In this document: piece after piece, positions 42,727-53,200 of the stretch
Layout: every line of letters starts with the position of its first letter
How positions within the stretch are numbered: the first letter of the stretch is position 1
Source: Pyropia yezoensis
Taxonomy: Eukaryota; Rhodophyta; Bangiophyceae; Bangiales; Bangiaceae
Reading direction: 5' to 3'
Length of the DNA: 64,000 nt
Assembly (NCBI GenBank): GCA_009829735.1
Contig: CM020620.1
Span: 29,172,951-29,236,950 of the forward strand
Notes under the pieces: generated by a model
Database searches by the model: none
What the model was told of the DNA's origin: nothing
What the model saw: the letters and a program-made list of their open reading frames with translations, nothing else
Position numbers and translations under genes: made by a program

Positions 42727-44268
42727 TCATGCGCTGTCCGAATCGCTCGTATCTCCGCGAATGGCTGCAGTGCCCGCACGACTGACACCGCTTGCGGAAG
42801 AAAAGTCGGGCCGACGTTTCTGCAGCCGCAACCTCATGGTTGCCACCAGATGGTCGCGTCGCACGCGCCCTGCAGCCACCCTGCGCTCAGCGGCAGTGAG
42901 ACGCCCACTCTCGACATCACCCACCATAGGCTCTTGCACATCGTCGTCAGCGCCGCTTCCTGGCGCCGTACCTGCACCTCCTGTACCCTGGTTGCGTACC
43001 GGTCGTGCCTGATCAGCGCGCCTTACTGCTGGTGCAGCAGGACCCCCACTTGCTCCTCCAACACGGTCAGCAACAGGATCGTCTCCATTGCTGGCTGCTG
43101 TATCATCGATCGCGGGCACGTCCACAGCGTCGTCCGCATCAATGCCGGCCACATCAGTCCCACCCTGCTCGTCCGCTTCGACACCACCAGAAGCAGCTGG
43201 AGCGTCGCCGGCGTCCCCTTGTTAGCCGTTGTCGTCCGCTGGCGGTTGCTCAGCAGGGGGTGCAGGCGGGGCAGGTGGAGCACCTTGGCCCGCGGCAGCA
43301 CCGGGAAGGCCCTCGACTTGATTGTTGATACAGCTGCAGTCTTTGCGCTCGCACATCTTGACCACCTCGTGATGAAAAAAGGAGCACATCAGTCGGTGGT
43401 TCGTTTCCTTCCCGAACGACTTGCGCATGAGAACGGTTGGCTCGCGCCTTGGTTGCTCGCGTAGAGTTCACGCCGTTGTCCTTCGAGTCGATGATGAACG
43501 TCCGTACGCACTCAAGGTCGGGCCACACACTGCCGCTGCGCGCCTCGAGCGCCTGCGCAAGCACACGGGGCGAAGACGTCGGGCGTGCGGAGAGGCGGGT
43601 CAACGGCGCCGGCGCAGCACCGGGTTAGCCAGCCGCCACTCCCTGAACTTGGCCACCGATGTCTCCTTCCACTGGGTCTCAAAGTTCAGTGCCGCTGGAG
43701 AGGCACGGCGGCGCCACATCGTTTCCCAGTACGCGTCCACGCCGCAGGCAAAGAGCAACACCTCGCCGCCAGCTCGTACCAGCGGCATGCTCATAACCGG
43801 GGCATCGGCAATGAACCTGACAAACGGCCACACGACACCAACGGACTCAACCGCCTTGGCAGAACGGATCCGGGCTCTTCCAGGCACAGCTCGAACCATG
43901 GCGACCGCAAGCAACCGGATCTGCGGCCGGTTCAAGCCCGCAAGCGCCCCGACGACGGGCTCCGCCAGGAACGTGTGCAAAAAGCGTTGCACGACGCGCC
44001 ACCGCTCACGCATGACTGCGACGTCTCCAGCATCCGGTACCGCATCAGCGCGCTCTGCACACGGAAAGATCCCCGGCTGGCCGGCGGCCGCTGGGGCGCC
44101 CACAGCTGCAGCCGGTGGACCATCACCCGCCGCATCCGGAGCGCCTTGGCCAAGCTCGCCGCCGTCTGCGACAGGCGCAGGGTCAGGCCCCACGACAAGT
44201 GCATCGCCATTAGGAGCACCACCGCCCCCGCCACCATCCGCGGCGGCTGGTGCTTGAACAGCACCATT
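42727..44268 (-). CDS. 3' exons of the KDZ-associated-type gene, exon borders uncertain
   Basis: Directly downstream of and in the same frame as the 44278-46329 frame. First a Gly/Ala/Pro/Asp linker, then helical text WRVVQRFLHTFLAEPVVGAL, IRLLAVAMVRAVPGRARIRS and VEVLLFACGVDAYWET-like sequence down to FREWRLANPV (to about 43620). After a likely intron ending CCGTGTGCTTGCGCAG (about 43557) comes LECVRTFIIDSKDNG, and further left REPTVLMRKSFGKETNHRLM then CSFFHHEVVKMCERKDCSC in another frame, followed by Ala/Pro/Asp-rich text to 42727. I infer several exons but cannot fix them all. Confidence 0.45.
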
Positions 44269-44277
44269 CTCGATGCA

Positions 44278-46329
44278 TTAGAACAAGAAGAAGGTATAGG
44301 CGCACGCCCAAGAAACGTTCGCAGGGTGCGTCACGACGGGGCCCGGATTATGCGGGTCGGGGTCACCGGCCGCTGCCCCGTGGAGGACCACCAAGCTGCT
44401 GTGTTCTGCCGAACTCAAACGCATGGCCTCGCCATACGCGTGGCACGTTCGCTTGCGAATAACAGCACGGGTCCCAGGCGACGGCAGACATGCACCAAGG
44501 CCCACGTCCATAGCCACAACCGGGACATCTTGGTCGTCCTTCTCGAGCGGCTCCGACTGGTTCCGCTGCACGGAGAGCACTTCTCCATCCGGGATGAGAG
44601 CTCGGTACGGCCTCTGCGGGTTGAGGTAGCACCGTGGGCAGTGAAAGAGCACAGACGGGACCAGAAGCGCGCGAGAAAAGCGATGGATGGCCTTGATCAG
44701 CGTTTGACGCGCGAGACCCGATGAGGCGCCTGACAACGACTGGGTGTCCTCCGGCAAAGAGCACGCGACACCGGCGGCTGACGTCATGGTGCTGTGCCCA
44801 TTGAACACCATCTGCTGCATCAGGTCCATGAATGTGCGCGTGAAGACCGACCTCATGGAAGACGCAAACAGGCCGTCCTGAGCCCCGTCGAACGGAACGG
44901 GCTCACCACAGGGACACAGCCACTGCTGTAGCCTCACCGACAGGCGACCACGCAAAGTGTGGAGCGTGGCGCCGGTGTTCTTGACCGACGCCCCGCTGTA
45001 CGCACCACCGCACTTGAAGCATACGTCCTCATCGAGCACGGTGTCCAGGAACTCCACTTGACCGGTGACACGCCCCACGTCCGCCAGAGCGTCAAACACC
45101 GCACAGTCGTCAAGCTCACCAGAGCAAGGAAGGAAGTTTCGGGCAGCTCGCCAACGGACCTCGTTACAAAACCGGGCCTCGTCCGCAAGTCGCTCGGCGG
45201 CCGACGGGGGCTGCTGCGGGGCATGACTAGCGGCGTCCACCAGCCGCACATTAGTTGGTACTGCGGCTGGCCAGGTTGGTCCGTCCTCCGACCTCAGAGC
45301 CGCCACGCACCAGTCCCACACAGCCTTCGCGTGCAAGCACCACCGATGGTCCTTGGCGCAGCTGAGCTGCAAGCACGACGGGCGGATAAGTCTTCTGCTC
45401 TTCGTCTTGGCTTTGGCCAGCCTCTCTCGGATGACCACGGCAGACCAAATCCCGTCGTACAACACAGCGAATGCCCCGTGCTTGCGCTTGGTGTGCGACG
45501 CGTAGTGAACCACCCGCGCAGCAGAGTGCCCAGTCCGCGAGTTGTCCAAAGACGGAAACCGCTGCAAAAGTGGCCGCGCGCCTGGTAGACCGGCACGCTC
45601 AGCGCTCTTGTCAATGAAAGCCAACAGCGCGCGGGCGTGGACGCAGTAAGATGATAAGTCAAGCATCTCTCTCACCTCGACCGACTCAGCACCGCGCCGC
45701 CCACCGCAAGAGCAGAGGGCCAAGAGCGTCTCTCTGGGGACAGCCAGCCAAACAACGTAAGCCTTCTCGCCCTCAACAATGATGGCTGCACCGCCGTTGC
45801 CCACGACGGCCACGGAGCACAGCTGGGAAGGAGCCGCGGCGCCGAGGACGGGAACTCCTAGCGCAGCCCCAAGCTCGCGGATGATGTGCCCTTCGTAATA
45901 CTGCACGGCGGCGAGGATGTGCGGCCGCAGGTCGGCAGGCGCGTCGCCGTCGTCAATGTCCGCTCCTCCGCCATCGCCGTCGGCAGCGGGGTCCGACGCA
46001 AAGTCGGCAGACGAGCTGTCTGACGACACGCCTGCGTTCTCCGCGTGCGCACCGCCTGCACCGCGACGACGTCGAGCAGGAGGAGGCACAACAGGTAAAG
46101 CGCGCGTGCGCTTTCGGCGTCGTCTATAGAGCTTGGACGGTCTGTTGGACCGCGCCCGCGCCCCCCCATACGCCCGAAGCAGCTGCTGGAGGTCTTCTGA
46201 AAGCATTAAGGCGGGTCCTGGCTCGTAAGGGTGCACAGCGTTGTCGCCGTCAGGCTGCTCCGCAGCATTGACCGTTCCATAGACGTAGCCGTCCACATCC
46301 TGCTCTTGAGGCACGACGCCATCCTTCAT
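44278..46329 (-). CDS. Cys-cluster protein like those associated with KDZ transposases, main exon
   Basis: 683 residues from the ATG at 46329. Residues 60-90 form an Arg/Lys-rich nuclear signal and 100-135 an acidic stretch. C206-x-C208 .. C229-x-H231 and C324 .. C331-x-H333 look like SWIM-type or related CxC..CxH zinc sites. C437-x2-C440, C472-x-C474 and the following PFDGAQDGLF, then GHSTMTSAAG, and C564-x2-C567 before IPDGEVLSVQRN match the order seen in Cys-rich (CxC5/CxC6-type) proteins linked to Kyakuja-Dileera-Zisupton transposons: Cys pairs, a YDG-E-D-G-(L/I)F turn, a G-STM turn, then a (M/P)DG..LG turn. The end, with a pyrimidine-rich TTCTTCTTGTTCTAAT just before a further in-frame exon, suggests a short intron of about 50-70 bp. 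Role unknown; perhaps a domesticated or active DNA transposon gene. Confidence 0.5.
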   Translation of the reverse strand: MKDGVVPQEQDVDGYVYGTVNAAEQPDGDNAVHPYEPGPALMLSEDLQQLLRAYGGARARSNRPSKLYRRRRKRTRALPVVPPPARRRRGAGGAHAENAGVSSDSSSADFASDPAADGDGGGADIDDGDAPADLRPHILAAVQYYEGHIIRELGAALGVPVLGAAAPSQLCSVAVVGNGGAAIIVEGEKAYVVWLAVPRETLLALCSCGGRRGAESVEVREMLDLSSYCVHARALLAFIDKSAERAGLPGARPLLQRFPSLDNSRTGHSAARVVHYASHTKRKHGAFAVLYDGIWSAVVIRERLAKAKTKSRRLIRPSCLQLSCAKDHRWCLHAKAVWDWCVAALRSEDGPTWPAAVPTNVRLVDAASHAPQQPPSAAERLADEARFCNEVRWRAARNFLPCSGELDDCAVFDALADVGRVTGQVEFLDTVLDEDVCFKCGGAYSGASVKNTGATLHTLRGRLSVRLQQWLCPCGEPVPFDGAQDGLFASSMRSVFTRTFMDLMQQMVFNGHSTMTSAAGVACSLPEDTQSLSGASSGLARQTLIKAIHRFSRALLVPSVLFHCPRCYLNPQRPYRALIPDGEVLSVQRNQSEPLEKDDQDVPVVAMDVGLGACLPSPGTRAVIRKRTCHAYGEAMRLSSAEHSSLVVLHGAAAGDPDPHNPGPVVTHPANVSWACAYTFFLF

Positions 46330-46527
46330 CGCCGCGGGCTAGGCGGAAGAACCCAAAAGAGCACGTAGAACGAGGGGCGTGGGGCAACGGTCAATAGGGA
46401 GCACCGACAGCAGGGGGGCGGCGCCAGTGGACCGGCCTGCCAGCACCTCGGGGGACCAGGCGCACAGAGATGCCGCCGCGGGCACCCGCTGCCCACCGTT
46501 CAGATGCCTTGCTTGGTCGCCAGCCGG
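46330..46527. other. Upstream flank of the Cys-cluster gene
   Basis: About 200 bp between the ATG at 46329 and the target duplication of B3. The promoter of the gene should lie here; B3 has inserted right behind it, so upstream promoter sequence continues at 57182. Confidence 0.5.
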
Positions 46528-46532
46528 ACAGC
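46528..46532. repeat. Target site duplication of element B3 (ACAGC)
   Basis: The same five bases follow the other end of B3 at 57182-57186. This fixes the element as one complete insertion. Confidence 0.9.
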
Positions 46533-46895
46533 TGTAGCACAATAGGTATCCGCTGCACATCCACTCTCAGGGAGCACTCGCCAGGGGGGATCGGCACCAA
46601 CGTCACCGGGAGGCCAAGGTTGCTGTCCTTGGAGCGCAAGCCACGGGACCAAGATGAGAGCCCAAATGGGAGGGGTTTGTTGTTCTACCTTGGCCGGCGG
46701 TGGATTCGCCGCCGGCCCCCTCGTTATAAACCCTCGGAGACACTACAAACTACCCTCCGCCCCAAGATGCAAGTCCCTCTGGTCATACGAAACTTATAGA
46801 TACCGTGACCAGTACGGACTCTCAAATTGAAAGTCAAGGATTAGAAGTAGCCCCCCTAATACTAGGGTCACAATACGGACAACCATATTGCTACA
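46533..46895 (-). repeat. 3' LTR of element B3
   Basis: 363 bp; on the element strand it begins TGTAGCAATATGG and ends at 46533. Next to it at 46896-46908 is the polypurine tract (TATCCCCCCCTTA on this strand). Confidence 0.93.
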
Positions 46896-47458
46896 TATCC
46901 CCCCCTTAGATTCGGCCCGTCCTCGGGTCGAGTTGCATTCGGGTTACCGATTGTAAGTGGGTCGCGTGACCGTTTACCAGTCGGGTGGGGCTTTGCGCCC
47001 TGTCGCGACAGACACCCCTTTTCGAGGTTGTCTGAGGGGGGTGCCCCCCTTTGTGTGGTACACACACGATCCGTTTTCCGGACCGTTGAATTCCCGATGC
47101 GGGTTTCTGTTCACGACCCCCCTTTCCGAGGGGTGCTGCAAGCGGATCCGCCACCAGGCGTCTGGTGGTAGGGGGGCCCCTCTCGTGTGGACGATTGAGT
47201 GGGGGGCGGTTGGGGAAGACCCCCCTTGATTACCCCGTGTGGGGGGGGCGTGGCTCCGGTCCAGGTGCCTGGGTGGAGCGCCCTCGTAGCTCGGCTGGCG
47301 TGGGTCGTCCCGCGCTGCCGTATCGCTCGTGCTGAGCTGTGTGGTTATAAGCGCGGGTGCCCGCGCTTCCCAGGCTCGTCCGCGCGAGCGTTCCTTGTAC
47401 CGGGTCGAGCCGGCTGCGGCTTTTCGGCACGGGTTGCCCCTGCTACCCCGGTTTCGCC
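46896..47458 (+). promoter_or_regulatory. Antisense promoter block of B3
   Basis: Nearly identical to 12650-13213 of B1 in reverse. TTATAA at 47345-47350 inside a GC-rich setting, followed by the self-complementary GCGCGGGTGCCCGCGC, lies about 110 bp before the antisense ATG at 47459 (cgccATGT). Spacing and conservation suggest a core promoter with a short leader. No experimental support is available here. Confidence 0.55.
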
Positions 47459-49828
47459 ATGTCGGACCCCCAGGTACCCGGGGGCGAGGACGACCTGCTG
47501 CTTGGGGAGGAGGAAGGGGTGATGGTGGACGACGCCCCCGTCTCTGCCACAGCCGCCGATTGCTTCTTAGCGAGCTCGTCGGAGGACGAGGACGACCGGG
47601 TGACCGTTCGTGTGGCCCCGGAAGGTGCGCCGGGCGGATTGTCGTCCGTGTGCAGCGGCACGACGGCTCCGTCGGGTGGCGGACAACCGCGTGCAGCGGT
47701 GGCCTCTACCGCTACTCCTCCGGCGGCCCGGATGGCTTCGGGCGCCGGTGCCGGCGGGACTCTACCTCAAGACGGCTTCGCCGGCGTGGCGGATGGTCGT
47801 GGCCGCACCCCAGCCGAGCCGATGGGTCAAGACGGTGCGGGTGCCCGCCCGGTTGGTGTGTCCGCGTCGGCGGGTAACGGGTCTACCCCTGCCGCCCCCG
47901 TGGTGCCCACGTCGGGCCCGGGTGGCGGCGATGCTCTGCCTGCGGTGCCACGGACGATGGGTGGCCAAGAAGAATCTTCCCCCATGGCAGTAGAATCCGG
48001 GAGTTACTCCGGGCGGGCGCCCTCCCTTCTTCTTCCTCCTCGGCCCCGTGCTCGGCCGGGGCCGGCTCATCTGCCCGTGGGGCTTTTCCCGGCGCCCCCT
48101 ATTCTTCCTGGTCCTGCCCGGGTTGCCCCTTTGGGTGGCGGTGTCGCCTTGGCGGCGGGTCCACCCGCTATGTCGATGTCCGACTTGGTGGCTCGTGTCC
48201 AAGGCCTGACGGTGCAGGAGTCGATGGAGTCCGCTGGGCGGATGCGGGTGGACTTCCACCAGCCGCGTCTTCTTGGAGAGACCTCCCGGCGCGTCAAGGT
48301 GGACCCGAGTTGGGAGCGGGACTTGGTGCGGCTGGTCAACCAGCCGAACGCGGTCCGGGTGGAGCATCATTGGATCCTGAGCCAGCCGGATGACCGGCAT
48401 GCGCAGCTTTGGCGCACCCGGATTGGGCGGGGTGAGGTCTACCTCGACTCCGCCTTCGGGATATGCGACTTGATTGCCCCCGCGCTGCCGCGGGAGGTTT
48501 ACTACCCGGCCCGTGCTCGGGGGATTGCGGCGGCGGCAGAGCCAGTTGCGTTTGGGGAGACGGTGGGTGATACCGGCCGGTATCCCGGGTTGGAGTACTT
48601 CCCGGGGGTATCCCCGTACCTGACGTTGACGGCTCCGTACCCGCCTATGGCGGGGTTGAAGTCAGCGTCAAGCTGGCGACGCAACCATGGTGTCATGGCG
48701 GATGCGTTTCGCACGGATATAACGTGTGCGTTGCCGACCGGTAACGGTCGCGCGCCGGTATACACTGCCGTGCGCCCGCCTCTGTGGCAGGAGGGGTGGG
48801 AACCCGCCCCTGCTTTCCGGTTTGACACCGGCTCCTGTCTCCGATACTTCGGGAGTGTGTTGGCCTCCCGGCCGGTCCACCCGTTGCAGGGTACCTTCAC
48901 CCTTGAGGTTACCCTCGGGCAGGCTTCCTCCTTCTTGCTGTCCGTCCGCCGGCAGGGGCGCCTGCCTCATCTTCCGACGGGTGTCCGTCGGCACATCGCG
49001 CAGTTGGGCGTGGACATGATAGCCACCAAGACCGGGTTGGCCCGGGAGTTCGAGGCCCTGCTGGCTGTTCACGATGCCGTGAACTGGGCTGGGGTGTTGG
49101 CCCTTCCCCCGTACCGGGACCCGCAGGCTGGGGCTTCCCCCTTGCCTCGTCACTCGTTGCGTATCCGGCGTACTCAGCCGGGTGAGCCCAATTGCCATGG
49201 GTGGGCGTCCACCGAGGCTGTTGCTGACCTGGGTATTCCCATGGTTATCCATGACCCTCTTCAGGTCCTCGCCCCGTGGTTCGGTAACCCGATACCGGTG
49301 GCGGTTGGCCGTCGTCCCCGAGAGTGAGGCTCTGCGGGTGGGGAGCGTGCGGTGTCCCGTCGTCGGGCGGAGCCCCGCCGGGTTTACGGTGGAGCTCCTT
49401 CAGTAGGGTCCTACTGGGCCTCGTATCAGGTGCCACCGGCTCCGGTGGTAGCCGTGTCGGCTCCTGTGGCTCCTCTGGCTGCGCCAGTGTCACCTCCCAC
49501 CCCTGTCCTGCATGACGGGGGTCCCCGTCTCTGGTATGAGGGCGTTGACGCCCTTGTTGCCCGCGCAATGCGGGAGGGTCTCTCTGTTAGCTGGGGGGAT
49601 ATCCCGCCAGGTGCTGCGCTGGTTGGGTCCGCGCGTTGCTTCGGCGGCGTGCTGGACCGTCTCCAGACATCTCTGGAGGACGTGGAGGCTGGCCGCAGCA
49701 CCCTCGTCCAGCTATGCACCGAGGTAACTCGGGCGGTTGACCGTCGCGAGATTGCCGACCGGTGGAGCATGGAGGTGTACGCGATTACGCGTGAGTGGCC
49801 TCCCTCTGGCAGTGGGTCTACCCACTGA
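47459..49828 (+). CDS. Antisense gene of element B3, unidentified product
   Basis: The main frame gives about 622 residues from MSDPQVPGGEDD; a short second frame of about 158 residues follows (49352-49828). The N-terminal 200 residues are acidic, Ser/Gly/Pro-rich and probably disordered. From about 48170 the text is globular: DLVARVQGLTVQESMESAG, RVKVDPSWERDLVRLVNQ, VEHHWILSQPDDRHAQLW, EVYLDSAFGICDLIAPAL, FRFDTGSCLRYFGSVLASRP and LTLGIP-like turns, ending with a GWAS..VADLGIPMVIHD segment. The second frame is helical (VLDRLQTSLEDVEAGRSTL). I see no known domain, no zinc finger and no membrane helix. It reads toward pol and converges with it. Its analogue in B1 is a different protein. Confidence 0.7.
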
Positions 49829-50240
49829 GAAGTGCTATTGCTTGTGAGGGGGAGGGACCCGGTGACCCTTATGGTGGCCGGGTAGTAGTGAGTATAAACT
49901 CATCCCCCGCTGGGGCGTTTGCATGATACCAATGCCTGCCTTTGGTTCTTTCTCGCGCCCCCAACCCATCCTGGTTGGTTAATACTCATGAAGGTCAACC
50001 TTCCTTAGTCCGTCACTTGCCCCATGGATGAGGGTTTACATTGGTGTAAGCCTCAGGTTACTTCGAAATTATCGGAGTTAGTTATCTCCTTCAAGTAAAC
50101 TTGTAAAAGTCAGTAGCCTACTTATTTTGCCTAAGTCCGCTACAACTTAGTGAGCCTAAGTCTTGCCGAATCCATGTGACACCCTACTTAGTAGGTATAA
50201 GCCTCACCCCCAACAGCCGAAGTCGGTGTCGGTTGGGTTG
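49829..50240. other. Convergent intergenic region of B3
   Basis: About 400 bp of more AT-rich DNA between the end of the antisense gene and the end of pol. Repeated phrases CTAAGTC / CCTAAGT and AGTAGG (50125-50190). Likely carries 3' ends of both transcripts, which would overlap as double-stranded RNA. Confidence 0.5.
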
Positions 50241-53200
50241 TTACAGCAGGCGTCGTCGCCTCATGTAAGGCATGAGAAGTTGGCGGGGTATATTTGCCGC
50301 CTGTTCCCAGGTGGGTGAGTCGTATCCGACCCACATCACCTTGACGTACCAGGGTCCTGGTAGGTCTGGGTCGGTGTCTCCGACCACGCTCTCTACTTGG
50401 CATGGAATCCCATCCGGTCCCACCGGGTCATCTGACCGGTGGGTTGTAAGAGCTTCATGTAGCAACCCAGCCGGTCCCGGCTGAGGCTGTTCCGGCTTCG
50501 GAGCAGCTGTCACATCGTTGAGGTTGATGCGTTGTATCTCCGTATCGGAGTGCAGGATTACAGAGTGATCATCTCTGTGTAAGATCTGGTACGGTCCCTT
50601 GACCGGTTGCATAAGCTTGTTCCCGCGGAACTTCTGGTGTCTGATGTAGACCCAGTCACCTGTTACCAGGGTTGCGTTGCGTACCCGTAGCCGGGCGTCA
50701 AAGTTCTTCTTGTACCGAAGTTGTGTACGGTCAAGGGCACCCTTGAGCTTCGGAATCATCCACGACAGCTTGGCCAACCAAGCTAAGTGGATTCGTTCGG
50801 CCGGTCGGCCCTTCGGTATATCATACCGAGTGCATCTGCCCGGTGGCAGCGTCAGGTTACCGACGCCCATCGGCATGACCCATTCCAGGGGGGCAATGGT
50901 GGTACTCCGGTGGGGCCTGGCATTGCATGCCAGGGTCAAGACGGACAGAAGCCTGTCCCACGTCTTCGTGTGCTCCGCCACATAGCATTGGAGCATTTTG
51001 ACGATGGTGCGGTTGAACCGCTCCACCTGCCCGTTGGACTGCGGGTGGTAGTCGGATGCCCGACGGGGTTCGATACCGAACATGCCCAGGACCTCAGTGC
51101 GGAATGCTGACGTAAGGTTTGCTCCGTTATCGGAGAGGAGTTGCTTCATTACTCCGTAAGCACTGATCCAGTGATCAACCACTGCGTTCATGATGGTGTA
51201 GGCCGTATCGTCCTGGATTGCTACTGCCCGTGACAGCTGAGTAAAGCGGTCCGACATGACCAGGATGTACCTGTTCCCTTCTTCCGTTACCGGAAGCGGT
51301 CCGAGTATGTCGATAGCGACTTGCTCGTTGGGTCCATCCGGGGGGAACAGTTTCATAGCGGATGCCCGCCTATGAAGACTCATGCGATTCCGTGCGCACG
51401 GGTGGCATCCCCGCACGTGGTCGATTACGTCGACGGCCATTGCTGGCCAGTAGAAGAACCTTCGCATTGCTGCGAACATGCGCGAACCCCCCGGGTGTCC
51501 GGCTGTGGGGTTCTCGTGTTCTTGTTCCATGACGGCTTGCCGTAAGGACACGGGACCCACGACCTGATGCCGTCCATCGGCGGGTGCCCGCCGGTATATG
51601 AGTCCGTCCTCGTTCTCGGAGAAGATGCCCGCCGTGCCGGCCCGGAGATTAGCACGATGGCGTTTACAGTCATCGTCATTGGCCTGTGCCTCGCGGAAGT
51701 CCGCGAGGGTCAATGGGCAAGCAAGGTGTGCCATGGTATGGTCAACCATACCTTGGGTGGCATTACCCACCATGCAAACCGGTACAACCGGGATGTCCTC
51801 GTCTACCTGTCGGGTATCCCCGCTCGGTGTATCGAGTCGCGACAGCGCGTCCCCCAGATGATGGGTTGAGCCGGCCTTATAAATGGTCCGGTAGTCGTGC
51901 TCGGCCATTTTCAGCCTCCACCGGGCTAGCCGACCGTGGCTGTCGGAATCCTTGTCACCAAGGTTGAGAAGCCATCGTAAAGGTTCGTGGTCGGACCTCA
52001 CGATGAACCTGGAACCTTCCAGGTATGGCCGGAGCAGTTGCACTGCCCATATGACTCCGAGGCACTCGCGCTCGGTGGCACTATAGTTACGCTCAGCCGG
52101 GTTGAGTGTCCGGCTGAAGTACCCTACCGGATGTAGGTCCGGGATAGCATTATCGGTCCCGATGATGGTCTCTCCCTGTAGCAGAATGCATCCCACTTGG
52201 GTGTCGCAGGCATCGACGTCGATGACGAAGGTCCCGCGTCTATGCGGCAACGCAAGCACGGGTGGGGCTAGCAGAGCTTGCTTGAGCAGCTCGAATGCCT
52301 CTCCCTCGCTTGGCGAGGGAGGTTGGAGTACCTTTGGTAAGAAACTGCTCGTCAGAACCGTCAACGGTTTGGCTATACGAGCGAAGTCCTTGACGAACCG
52401 TCGGTATACGTTGCACGTCCCCAGGAAGCTTTTCAGCTGTGTCTGGGTGGTTGGGTATTGCGCATCCCGGAGTGCCCGGGTATTAGCTTCGAGCACTCCC
52501 AGTTTACCTGGTGTGATCTGGTGACCCAGATACTCGACTGTCTGCTGGAAGAAGGCGCACTTCTTGAGGCGCAGGGTTACCCCGGCGTTCCGCAAGAGGG
52601 TGAGTACCTCGTCGACATGTTGCACATGGTCATCCATGTTACGCGAGAAGACGATGACGTCGTCCAAGTACACCAGGCAGTTCCGCCACTTAACTCCCGA
52701 CAGTATAATGTCGATGGTCCGTTGGAATGTGGCGGGGGCGTTGGACAATCCGAAGGGCATCCTTAGGAACTCGTACACGCCACTGTGACAGACGAACGCC
52801 GTCTTGGGGATATCCTCTTCCGCAACTGGGATCTGCCAGTACCCGGCATTGCAGTCGATAGTGGTAAACACTGTGGCCTCCCCCAGCGAGTCGATGCACT
52901 CGTCCATCCTTGGTAAAGGGTATGAGTCTTTCTTGGTAACCAAGTTGAGGCGTCGATAGTCGATGCAAAACCGAGGGGTCTGATCCTTCTTCGGTACGAT
53001 ACCGACTGGGGCGCCCCACTCCGACATCGAAGGTGGGATCACCTTAGCTTCCCTCATCCTCTTCACTTCTCCATCAACGGTCTCTCGTTGCATAGGTCCC
53101 GCACGATGTGGTTGCGACCGCGCTGGTCGAGCACCTGGTACCAGGTCTATACGGTGTTGGGTTGCCCCAATGGTACCCAGCGCCCCACCGGTCCACATGA

